Origin: PFJX01 sp964393825
Lineage (GTDB): Bacteria; Pseudomonadota; Gammaproteobacteria; Burkholderiales; Thiobacillaceae
DNA length: 64,000 nucleotides
Assembly: GCA_964393825.1 (NCBI GenBank)
Contig: CAYMUY010000004.1
Coordinates: 62,001-126,000 of the forward strand
Direction: 5' to 3'
Shown here: positions 57,027 to 64,000 of the stretch, in pieces
How positions within the stretch are numbered: position 1 is the first letter of the stretch
Layout: every line of letters begins with the position of its first letter
Notes under the pieces: model-generated
The model's input: the letters and a program-made list of their open reading frames with translations, nothing else
Database searches by the model: none
What the model was told of the DNA's origin: nothing
Position numbers and translations under genes: made by a program

Positions 57027-57343
57027 AGCCTGACGCCGGTTGCGTGCGCGACCCGGACGATGGGTCGGGTGTCGCCGGGGGCTTCGATGATGACGTCGAT
57101 CCTGCGCTCGCCCAGTTGCCGTTCAAGCAGGCCGAGCAGGCGCAGTTTGCGCCGGAGGTTCGCGGTCGCCGGGTCTTCGCCGGGTTCGTTGTCTCGAGTC
57201 GGGGCCTGGATGAGCAGATCGATGTCGCCGCCGCGTTTATGATCGTCAACGCGGGAGCCGAACAGCCAGACGCGGGTTTCGGCGCCGAAGGTGGTCTCGG
57301 CGGCCTTCCGGATGATTTCGCTTTGCTCGGGCGTGAGTCGCAT
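57023..57343 (-). CDS. mntA: MntA-like nucleotidyltransferase antitoxin
   Basis: The 106-residue minimal nucleotidyltransferase has the active-site motif LFGSRVDDHKRGGDIDLLI (GS, nine residues, DxD) and a third acidic residue in RRIDVIIEAP. In MntA/HepT pairs it AMPylates and silences the HepT toxin. It overlaps hepT by ATGA. ATG 57343 is 15 bases after the upstream ATPase remnant. Confidence 0.87.
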   Translation of the reverse strand: MRLTPEQSEIIRKAAETTFGAETRVWLFGSRVDDHKRGGDIDLLIQAPTRDNEPGEDPATANLRRKLRLLGLLERQLGERRIDVIIEAPGDTRPIVRVAHATGVRL

Positions 57344-57358
57344 GGGGTGGAATGTATC

Positions 57359-57817
57359 TCAGGGCAGCGCTGGCGTGGAGGTCATGCGCCCCAGGCATCG
57401 ATGGTCCGTACCCGATGTTCCCGCGTCCGTCGCCCGATCCTGTCGTCCCGGTTCACGTTCGGGTGGCGGTTGAAGAAGACCGGATGCGCTTCGTCGGCGC
57501 GGCACGCGCAGCTTGTCGGTGAGCTGGTCGAGGTGGGTGGCGCGCGACTGGATCAGGCGCTCGCGGGTGTCCTCCCAGGCTTCGGTGAAGATGGCCTCAT
57601 CGAAGGCCTGGCCGGTGGCGGCGGTGTGTTGCTTACAGAGGGCGCGTACCCGGGCCTCGGTGAAATTGCCCAGGCGCAGCGATTCGGCCTTGATGTTGAA
57701 GGTGGAGCCGCTGGTGATGAGCATCTGCATCTCGTCCCGGTCGATCCGTTCGAAGGACGGGATGCGGTAATGAATCTCCGGTTTCATCGGCCCCGCCGTG
57801 TTGAAGAATTGTTCCAT
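57359..57817 (-). pseudogene. Decayed AAA-like ATPase with P-loop region deleted
   Basis: The frame opens with EQFFNTAGPMKPEIHYRIPSFERID, the start of a family of about 500-residue AAA-like ATPases whose next residues should hold a P-loop (APRQTGKT type). Here it jumps from DEMQMLI to SGSTFNIKAESLRLGNFTEARVRALC, a segment from the late ATPase domain. After FDEAIFTEAWED it jumps again to TRERLIQSRATHLDQLTDKLR. The last 50 residues are unrelated and Arg/Pro/Gly-rich. At least two in-frame deletions removed the nucleotide-binding site. MEQFF at 57817 is the family start. Confidence 0.72.
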
Positions 57818-58001
57818 CCGTTGCCCCATCATGTGGAATCGCCACCGACCGCAATTCTAAAGCGGAACCCGGGTCATTCTTTTCTCGATCAAAGTGTTAC
57901 GGAAACCGGGCCGGGCAATCGCCTGCTTTGTGCGGATGAAATCGCCGGCTTGTCGGTAACATCCCGGCGGTTCTTCTCCAAGTTCCACCATTGCCGCCGT
58001 C

Positions 58002-61000
58002 ATGACGACCCCCGAACACAGCATCTCGCTCCCTCCCGATACCTATCAGATCGCCCTGGCGATGGCCCTGCTCTGGACCTGGCGGTCGCGCACCGACATC
58101 TACACCCTGCTGCGTCCGCTCGGGCTGAAGCGCGCCGATGGCCGCGCGTTCACGGCGGAAGACGTCAAAGCCGCGCTGCTGGATCTGCGCGGCCACGGCC
58201 TGCTGCTCGACATGCCCAGCCGGGAGGGTTATGTGCGGCTGCACGACAAGTTGCGCCTCCCGCTGTATCGCCAGCTGCTGGACGCGCATCCGGGCCACGC
58301 CTTGCGCGGGATCGTCCGCACATTTGTGGGCTACCACGGCGAGCGCCTCGGGTATTACTGGCCGGTGAGCCACGCCGGCACGGTGGCGTTGCTGCGTCTG
58401 GAACTGCTGGGCGGCATGACGGCGGCCGAGTACAAGCGCCTCGCCATGGCGATCCACGATGGCGGCGGGCCCGACTGGGATCTGGTGCTGCACGAGGCGA
58501 TCTTCGAGGGCTTCGACGCCGCCAGCTTCGAGCGCATCGAGCCGTCGGTGCGCTGGGAGTTACTGTATCGCGCGGCGCGCCTGATGGTTGCCTATTGGCG
58601 CCAGGACATGGCGGTGGCCTGCGATCTGGCGGTAGGCTATTTCGACGCCGATGTCGCTGTGTTGCCGGTGGAACTGCGGCTGGCGATGGCCGATCTGTTT
58701 CTGCTGCGTGGCGACTCGGCCCGGCTGGAACGCGCCCTGGAGGGGATGGACATCGGTTACGCCCGGGCGCTGCGCGCCGCCCGGCTGGCGCAGCAAGGAG
58801 GCTACCCGGAGGCACAGGCGGCGTTCGAGGCCGCGCTCAAGCAGCGCCAGGTGGAGAGCGGCGGTCGCAAGCGGCTCCTGCCCGAGCATCTGGCCTGGTT
58901 GTATCCGCTGGCGCTGATTGCCCAGCAGGTACCGAAGCCGCTGGAACAGGCGCGTAAATTCGTGATCGGCGAGGCGGGCAAGCGAGAACCCAGTCCCCAC
59001 GACCTCTGGGGCGTGTGGGCACATGCCATCTCGACGCGGCTGGGCGACGCGCCGCTCCAGGTCCAGGCGCTGCTCACCGGCATCGGCGGCTACCGGCCGT
59101 TGCCGGACTGGCGCGACCTCTGGCGCCTGCTGCTGGCGGCCTGGCTGGGGCCGGAGGCGCTGGGGATGAACGATGCGCGCCGCAAGATCGCCGAGGAGGT
59201 GGCCATGGCGACGCGCAATCATCTGTTGCGCTGCAAGCTCGACTGGCTGGCGGGGCAGGCGGAAGCGGCGCTGGAGGTGCTGCGCGGCAACGCGCCACCG
59301 GCCGGCTTCTTCGTCGGCGGCCGCGGCGAGCCATGGCGCGAGGTGCTCGCCGCGCTGCAAGCTCTCGCCGGGGAAGGCGCGGAGAGCGCCGCCGAGGCGG
59401 AGTCCACGCGCATCCTCTGGGCGCTGTCGCTGGGCAAGGACGGCATGCTGCTCGATATCGAACCGCTGGAACAGAAGCGCGGCGCCCGCGGCTGGGGCAA
59501 GGCGAAGCCGCTCAGCCTCGGCAAGCTTGCCGGCAACGAGCGACTGCCGCCGTGGGATGCCAAGGTGGCGCGCGCCGTCAAACAGGACCGGACGCACGCC
59601 AAGCGCTACAACCTCGACCGCGCCGCCGCCATCGTTGCCCTGATCGGCCACCCGGGTGTGGTGCTGGCGGACGTGCCGGATCGCCCGGTCGAACTGGTGG
59701 AAGGCACGCCGACCCTGGACGTGGTGCGCGAGGGTGACCACTACCGGATGCGGGTGACGCCGACGCCGCACCCGGAGCCGGAACACGCCTGGTACTCCGA
59801 TAACGACAGCCGTCGCGAGGCGGAGGCCTTGCGCCTGATCAGCGTGGTGCAGGAATCGCCGCAGCGTTTCCAGGTGATCCGCCTGTCCGCCGCGCAACGT
59901 CGCGCCGCGCAACTGGTGTCGGGACGCTTTGCCGTACCGGCCCAGGCCAAGGAGGAGTTGAAGCAGTCGCTGGACGTCCTGGCGCGGCATTTCCAGGTGC
60001 ATGCCGACAGCGCCCAGGCCACGCGCGAAGTGGCGGCGGAAAGCCTGCTGCGCGCGGAACTCTCGCCTTCCGGCGAGGATTTATTGCTGCGCCTGGTGGT
60101 CACGCCCCTCGGCGCGGCGGGTCCGCGCCTGCCCCCGGCGGGCGGGCGCGACCGCATCATGGCCGCCATCGGCGGCGAGACGGTGGGTACGAAACGCGAC
60201 CTCGACGCGGAGCGCGCGCACCTCAATGCCGTGCTCGACGCCCTGCCCTTCCTGGAAGAACCGGATGGCGCCTGCGAATGGCTGGTGAGCGACCCGGAAC
60301 GGGCGCTGGCGATGGTGGAGCGCCTGCCCACCCTGCCCGCCGTGACGGCGGTGGAGTGGCCCCGCGGCAAGCCGGTGCGGGTGCTGCGGGTCGACGCCGC
60401 GCAACTGGGTTTGAACGTGACCGGCGAGCGCGACTGGTTCCGCGTCGGCGGCGAGGCGAAGCTGGATGACGGCCTGGTGCTGGCCTTCTCCGCCCTGCTC
60501 GACGCCGCCCGCCAGAAAAGCCGCTTCATCCCGATGGGCGATGGCGTCTACGCCGCGCTCACCCAGAGCCTGAAGGAACGTCTGGCCGACCTCGCCGCCG
60601 TGGTGGAGTTGGATAAAAATGGCGCCCGCATTCCGCGGATCGCCGCGTCGTGGCTGGATGACGCCCTCGACGGCATGACGGTGAAAAGCGACGGTGAATT
60701 CCGCGCCGCCATCGAACGCCTGCGCGCCGCGCAGGACGAGACGCCGAAGCTGCCGAAAAGCCTGCAAGCCGAGTTGCGGCCGTATCAGGAAGACGGTTAC
60801 CAGTGGGCGATGCGCCTGGCCAGCGCCGGCCTCGGCGGTTGCCTGGCCGACGACATGGGCCTGGGCAAAACCCTGCAGGCCCTGGCGGTGATGCTGGCGC
60901 GCGCGGCCAAGGGCCCGGCGCTGGTCATCGCCCCCACCTCGGTGTGCGGCAACTGGCTGGCCGAGACCCGCCGCTTCGCACCCGGGCTCAACGCGCAGAT

Positions 61001-62258
61001 CTATGGCGAGGGAGGTAGCAGTGCCCCCGGCTCGGGAAAATCGCCCGAGCCGCCTGATGAAGCCCCTACCCTTCTGTACCCCGAGGGGGCCAAGTCGTTC
61101 TTGGGGCGGCCCGGCGAACGACTTGATCGCGAAACCTTGGTCGCGGAAGCCGGGCCGCTGGATGTGGTGATCGTCTCCTACACCCTGGCGCAGCAGGACA
61201 AGGAGCGCTTCGCCGGCCGCGTCTGGCACACCCTCATCGCCGACGAGGCGCAGGCGATTAAGAACGCCGCCGCAAAACGCTCGCAGGCGGTGTTCGAGCT
61301 GGATGCCGATTTCCGCCTGGCGCTGTCCGGTACGCCGGTGGAAAACCGCCTGGCGGAACTCTGGTCGATCATGCGTTTCGCCAACCCCGGTCTGCTCGGC
61401 AGCCTGAGCCGTTTCAACGAGCGTTTCGCCACGCCGATCGAGCGCAACCGCTCGCGCGAGGCGCAACACCTGTTGCGCCGCCTGATCGCCCCCTTCGTGC
61501 TGCGCCGGACCAAGGCGGAGGTCTTGCAGGAACTGCCGCCGCGCACCGAGCTGGCGCTGCTGATCGAGCCGGAGGCGGCGGAAGCCGCGCATTACGAGGC
61601 GCTGCGCCGCCAGGCCCTGGAAGAGGCCGCGCGCGCCCTGGCCAGCGGCGCGCCGGCCGAGGCGCGGATGAACATCCTCGCCCAGCTCACCCGCCTGCGC
61701 CGTGCCGCCTGTGACCCGCGTCTGACCACCCCGGAAATCAAGCTGCCCGGCGCCAAGGTGCTGGCCTTCGCGGAACTGGCCGCCGAACTCGCCGACAACG
61801 GCCACAAGGCGCTGGTGTTCAGCCAGTTCGTCGATTTCCTGAAGCTGCTGCGTGAGCCGCTGGATGCCGCCGGCATCCGCTACCAATACCTCGACGGCGC
61901 CACCCCGGCCGCCGAGCGCACCCGCCGCGTCGCCGCCTTCCAGGCCGGCGAGGGCGATCTGTTCCTGATTTCCCTGAAGGCCGGCGGTTTCGGCCTCAAC
62001 CTCACTGCCGCCGATTACGTGGTCATCACCGACCCCTGGTGGAACCCCGCCGCCGAGGACCAGGCCATGGGCCGCGCCCACCGCATGGGCCAGTTGCGGC
62101 CGGTGACGGTCTACCGCCTGGTCGGCCGCGGCACCATCGAGGAACGCATCGTCGACCTGCACCACGACAAACGCGCCCTGGCCGAAGGCGTGCTGTCCGG
62201 TGAGGAAACCACGGCGCTGCCCGCGACCGATGACTTGATCGCGCTGATGCGGGGGTAA
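58002..62258 (+). CDS. SNF2/DEAD-DEAH family helicase with in-frame insert
   Basis: This is a 1418-residue protein. The first 900 residues are a family-specific N-terminus with helical repeats (about 10-90 looks like a winged helix). The SNF2 motor follows, with motif I DDMGLGKT (Lys956), motif II DEAQAIKN (Asp1081), motif III LSGTPVENRL, motif IV FSQFVDFL, and motifs V-VI GGFGLNLTAADYVV, PWWNPAAEDQAMGRAHRMGQ. Such proteins translocate on DNA or displace RNA polymerase; the role here is unknown. Between motifs Ia and II, residues about 1006-1040 are a Pro/Gly/Ser-rich insert encoded by a palindromic repeat. Confidence 0.9.
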   Translation: MTTPEHSISLPPDTYQIALAMALLWTWRSRTDIYTLLRPLGLKRADGRAFTAEDVKAALLDLRGHGLLLDMPSREGYVRLHDKLRLPLYRQLLDAHPGHALRGIVRTFVGYHGERLGYYWPVSHAGTVALLRLELLGGMTAAEYKRLAMAIHDGGGPDWDLVLHEAIFEGFDAASFERIEPSVRWELLYRAARLMVAYWRQDMAVACDLAVGYFDADVAVLPVELRLAMADLFLLRGDSARLERALEGMDIGYARALRAARLAQQGGYPEAQAAFEAALKQRQVESGGRKRLLPEHLAWLYPLALIAQQVPKPLEQARKFVIGEAGKREPSPHDLWGVWAHAISTRLGDAPLQVQALLTGIGGYRPLPDWRDLWRLLLAAWLGPEALGMNDARRKIAEEVAMATRNHLLRCKLDWLAGQAEAALEVLRGNAPPAGFFVGGRGEPWREVLAALQALAGEGAESAAEAESTRILWALSLGKDGMLLDIEPLEQKRGARGWGKAKPLSLGKLAGNERLPPWDAKVARAVKQDRTHAKRYNLDRAAAIVALIGHPGVVLADVPDRPVELVEGTPTLDVVREGDHYRMRVTPTPHPEPEHAWYSDNDSRREAEALRLISVVQESPQRFQVIRLSAAQRRAAQLVSGRFAVPAQAKEELKQSLDVLARHFQVHADSAQATREVAAESLLRAELSPSGEDLLLRLVVTPLGAAGPRLPPAGGRDRIMAAIGGETVGTKRDLDAERAHLNAVLDALPFLEEPDGACEWLVSDPERALAMVERLPTLPAVTAVEWPRGKPVRVLRVDAAQLGLNVTGERDWFRVGGEAKLDDGLVLAFSALLDAARQKSRFIPMGDGVYAALTQSLKERLADLAAVVELDKNGARIPRIAASWLDDALDGMTVKSDGEFRAAIERLRAAQDETPKLPKSLQAELRPYQEDGYQWAMRLASAGLGGCLADDMGLGKTLQALAVMLARAAKGPALVIAPTSVCGNWLAETRRFAPGLNAQIYGEGGSSAPGSGKSPEPPDEAPTLLYPEGAKSFLGRPGERLDRETLVAEAGPLDVVIVSYTLAQQDKERFAGRVWHTLIADEAQAIKNAAAKRSQAVFELDADFRLALSGTPVENRLAELWSIMRFANPGLLGSLSRFNERFATPIERNRSREAQHLLRRLIAPFVLRRTKAEVLQELPPRTELALLIEPEAAEAAHYEALRRQALEEAARALASGAPAEARMNILAQLTRLRRAACDPRLTTPEIKLPGAKVLAFAELAAELADNGHKALVFSQFVDFLKLLREPLDAAGIRYQYLDGATPAAERTRRVAAFQAGEGDLFLISLKAGGFGLNLTAADYVVITDPWWNPAAEDQAMGRAHRMGQLRPVTVYRLVGRGTIEERIVDLHHDKRALAEGVLSGEETTALPATDDLIALMRG
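61029..61124. repeat. Palindromic repeat element inside the SNF2 helicase gene
   Basis: Two perfect inverted repeats lie side by side: GGCTCGGG/CCCGAGCC (61029-61036 and 61044-61051) and AAGTCGTTC/GAACGACTT (61092-61100 and 61116-61124). A C-run and G-run (ACCCCGAGGGGGC) lie between them. The composition resembles intergenic repeats of betaproteobacteria. The reading frame of the helicase stays open through it. Confidence 0.65.
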
Positions 62259-62311
62259 CTGTCCCCCGGTGCGGTTCGTGGCGCCTGGCCTCCCGCTTTT
62301 TCAAGGGGGCG

Positions 62312-63085
62312 TCAGCGTTTCTTGCACATGTGCAGGCGCAGCGCCTGATAGACCTCGCCGCTGCCGGCGTTCTGGATGAAGGCGGCGACGCCAAGGTTCG
62401 CGGGCACCCAGTCCGGCGCCAGGGAAAAGGACTCGCGCAGCCGCAATACGCCCGATTCCGGCAGCGGGAAAGGGCCGGCGAGTCGTCGCACCACGAAATC
62501 GTGGCGCAACAGGCTGCCGGCGTTTTCCCCTGCCGCGACGCGGCTGGTCAGGTTGTTCTCGTAGAGGGCGAGGCTGACCTGGGCGCCGTCGGGGTGTTGG
62601 CGCATGCGGGCCTCGCCACTGACTTCTAGACGGCCGTTCGCCAGCGGTTTCAGTTTCAGCTTCAGCTTCGCCCTGGCGTGTTCGTCGCGAGGTTCGGGCA
62701 AGTCGCCGCGCCAGGCGCGCCAATCGCGACCATCGAGCACGAATTGCGGCGTGTAGACCGTGGGCGATCGATGCATCGCTGCGATCCAGCTCTGGCGTTG
62801 CGTCCAGGCCGGCTGGGAAAAGCGGTCGACCCAGCCCCCCTTGTCCCAGTAATCGACATGAAACGCCAGCGGCACCACGTCGCGCGTGGTTCGTTCGCGC
62901 AGGCCGGAAAGCCAGCGCTCCGCCGGCGGACAACTGTTGCAGCCTTCCGAGGTATACAGCTCCAGCAGGGCAGCCCGCTTCGCGCCACTGCTGGCCCTGC
63001 ATGGGTCGGGCGCAGCGGCCGCAGCGGTCGTGGTCATGAGCAGCGCCAGGGCGCTTGCGGTGAGCAATTTTTTCATCATTCCCAT
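62312..63085 (-). CDS. DUF1223 family secreted thioredoxin-like protein
   Basis: The 255-257-residue protein has a signal peptide (KKLLTASALALLMTTTAAAAA) and the DUF1223 opening ALLELYTSEGCNSCPPAERWLSGL, a thioredoxin-like fold with CNSC. FHVDYWDKGGWVDRFSQPAWTQRQ and YTPQFVLDGRDWR follow. Its role is unknown. Three closely spaced ATGs (63085, 63079, 63076) cannot be separated. It contains a short KLKLKLK tract. It is convergent with the helicase gene and follows the regA-like gene by 19 bases. Confidence 0.85.
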   Translation of the reverse strand: MGMMKKLLTASALALLMTTTAAAAAPDPCRASSGAKRAALLELYTSEGCNSCPPAERWLSGLRERTTRDVVPLAFHVDYWDKGGWVDRFSQPAWTQRQSWIAAMHRSPTVYTPQFVLDGRDWRAWRGDLPEPRDEHARAKLKLKLKPLANGRLEVSGEARMRQHPDGAQVSLALYENNLTSRVAAGENAGSLLRHDFVVRRLAGPFPLPESGVLRLRESFSLAPDWVPANLGVAAFIQNAGSGEVYQALRLHMCKKR

Positions 63086-63104
63086 CAACAACGGTTCCGG
63101 TTTC

Positions 63105-63638
63105 TCACTCGCGTACCGGGCGTTTTGCCAGCTTGCGTTGCAGGGTGCGGCGATGCATCTTGAGGGCGCGGGCGGTGGCGGAGAGATTGCCATCGTGTTC
63201 CGCCAGCACCTTCTGGATGTGTTCCCACTCCAGGCGATCCACCGACATCGGTTCTTCCGCCGGCGCCACCGCCGCGTCGCCACCCTCGCGGCCGAGCGCG
63301 ACGAGGATCTCGTCGACGCCGGCGGGCTTCGGCAGGTAGTGCGCCGCGCCCAGCTTGATCGCCTCCACCGCCGTGGCGATGCTGGCATACCCTGTGAGGA
63401 GCAGGATGCGCAGCTCGGGATTCGCGGCCTTGAGCGGTGCGATCAGCCTGAGGCCGGAATCGGTCGCCAGGCGCAGGTCGAGCACGGCGGCATCGAAGGC
63501 CGTCGCCGCCGCCAGGGCCAGCGCGCTCTCCCCGTCATTTGCCACGATGGGCTCGTGGCCGCGTCGGCGCAGGGCATGCGCCAGCGCCTCGGCAAACACC
63601 GGGTCGTCATCCACCACCAGGATGCGCCAGGTGTTCAT
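63105..63638 (-). CDS. regA: RegA/PrrA/ActR-type response regulator
   Basis: The 177-residue regulator has a receiver domain with VVDDD, phospho-acceptor Asp54 (AVLDLRL) and the switch region LLTGYASIATAVEAIKLGAAHYLPKP. A short linker leads to a C-terminal Fis-type helix-turn-helix ending HRRTLQRKLAKRPVRE, the hallmark of the RegA family. These regulators control redox-responsive genes (oxidases, denitrification, carbon fixation). Its ATG overlaps the kinase stop by ATGA. Confidence 0.92.
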   Translation of the reverse strand: MNTWRILVVDDDPVFAEALAHALRRRGHEPIVANDGESALALAAATAFDAAVLDLRLATDSGLRLIAPLKAANPELRILLLTGYASIATAVEAIKLGAAHYLPKPAGVDEILVALGREGGDAAVAPAEEPMSVDRLEWEHIQKVLAEHDGNLSATARALKMHRRTLQRKLAKRPVRE

Positions 63639-64000
63639 CCGGCAATCTCCAGCGGCAGCGACACGCGGGCGATGGCGCCGCCCTCGGGGCGGTCGGCCAG
63701 TTCCAGTTTGCCGCCCAGGCGTGACAGGGTGGCGCGGGCGAGGTCGAGGCCGACGCCCCAGCCGCTTTCCTTGTCGATCTCCGCGGTCAGGCCAGGCCCG
63801 CCATCCCGCACCTCGATCTCGATGTGACCGACCGCAAGCCTGGCGCGCACATGAACCGTCGTCGGCGAGACATCGGCCGCGTTGTTGAGCAGGGTGAGCA
63901 GCACCGCCTCGAGCGCCGTGTCGTGCGCGCGCGCCGGCAACGCCGGATCGGCGTCCAGATGCACGCCGACTTCCGGTCGCAACAGGCCCCAGTGCTCCAC
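63635..64000 (-). CDS. regB: RegB/PrrB/ActS-type sensor histidine kinase, C-terminal part
   Basis: Only the last 121 residues are in the window. They form the end of a HATPase domain: the N-box LLTLLNNAADVSP, G1 VRDGGPGL, and G2 WGVGLDLARATLSRLGGKLEL. Coupling to the RegA-like regulator by ATGA indicates a cognate kinase. The membrane and redox-sensing (Cys, quinone-binding) parts lie beyond the right edge. Confidence 0.85.
   Translation of the reverse strand: MEHWGLLRPEVGVHLDADPALPARAHDTALEAVLLTLLNNAADVSPTTVHVRARLAVGHIEIEVRDGGPGLTAEIDKESGWGVGLDLARATLSRLGGKLELADRPEGGAIARVSLPLEIAG

Noticed and set aside
62640..62680. Six-base tandem repeat encoding KLKLKLK in the DUF1223 gene
   Set aside because: Only about three units; consistent with a local beta-strand codon pattern and not a contingency tract.

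Overview
The window looks like a stretch of chromosome from a high-GC, Gram-negative proteobacterium. A betaproteobacterium of the Nitrosomonadales/Rhodocyclales type is my best guess. The grounds are the gene families and their order (gatCAB next to mreBCD-mrdA-rodA-rlpA, a sigma-54 type pilin promoter, a RegB/RegA-like pair, a DUF3079 protein, an octaheme cytochrome); no rRNA or marker gene fixes the taxon. Genes are densely packed and many neighbours overlap by ATGA.

Layout. 1-4.3 kb: the start of a membrane sensor, a muropeptide permease (ampG), exonuclease III (xth), pyrE and a DUF4124 protein. 4.4-8.3 kb (minus): the tRNA amidotransferase genes gatC-gatA-gatB, with an Uma2-family nuclease gene between gatA and gatB. 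8.4-15.3 kb (plus): the rod-shape/elongasome locus mreB-mreC-mreD-mrdA-rodA-rlpA. 15.4-17.9 kb: secB, gpsA, htpX. 18-19.9 kb: an octaheme HAO-like cytochrome c behind a near-perfect FNR box, then a small secreted protein. 20-21.4 kb: lipA and a DUF3079 protein. 21.5-32.4 kb (minus): a cytochrome c lipoprotein, fructokinase, sucrose-phosphate synthase, sucrose-phosphate phosphatase and MscS channel as one tight run, followed by a 1441-residue hybrid histidine kinase coupled to a REC-EAL protein. A MarR regulator is divergent from this run. 33.1-37.9 kb: a complete branched-chain amino-acid type ABC importer. 38-40 kb: a 2-Cys peroxiredoxin and a CorC/HlyC-type membrane protein. 40.3-42.8 kb: a type IV pilin with a sigma-54 promoter and an O-antigen-ligase-like protein. 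42.8-56.5 kb (minus): a surface-glycan cluster (dehydratase, initiating sugar transferase, two aminotransferases, three glycosyltransferases, two methyltransferases, a flippase, and a WbpB/D/E-like set for a diacetamido-uronic acid). 56.5-57.8 kb: a MntA/HepT toxin-antitoxin pair and a decayed ATPase. 58-62.3 kb: a SNF2 helicase. 62.3-64 kb: a DUF1223 protein and a RegA/RegB-like redox two-component pair, cut by the window end.

How the genes work together. The mre/mrd/rlpA block builds the lateral wall and ampG recycles its fragments. Fructokinase, SPS and SPP would make sucrose as a compatible solute, and the MscS gene ten bases downstream could be the release valve. The pilin and the ligase-like gene may form a pilin-glycosylation unit fed by the glycan cluster. 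Accessory or decaying DNA is concentrated at 46.4-46.7, 53.3-53.7 and 56.5-57.8 kb. It includes a hexapeptide acetyltransferase remnant and two ATPase genes that kept both ends but lost their middles.

I saw no tRNA, rRNA, CRISPR array, insertion sequence or phage module. Start codons were chosen from ribosome-binding sites and gene overlaps, so several differ from the longest reading frame.
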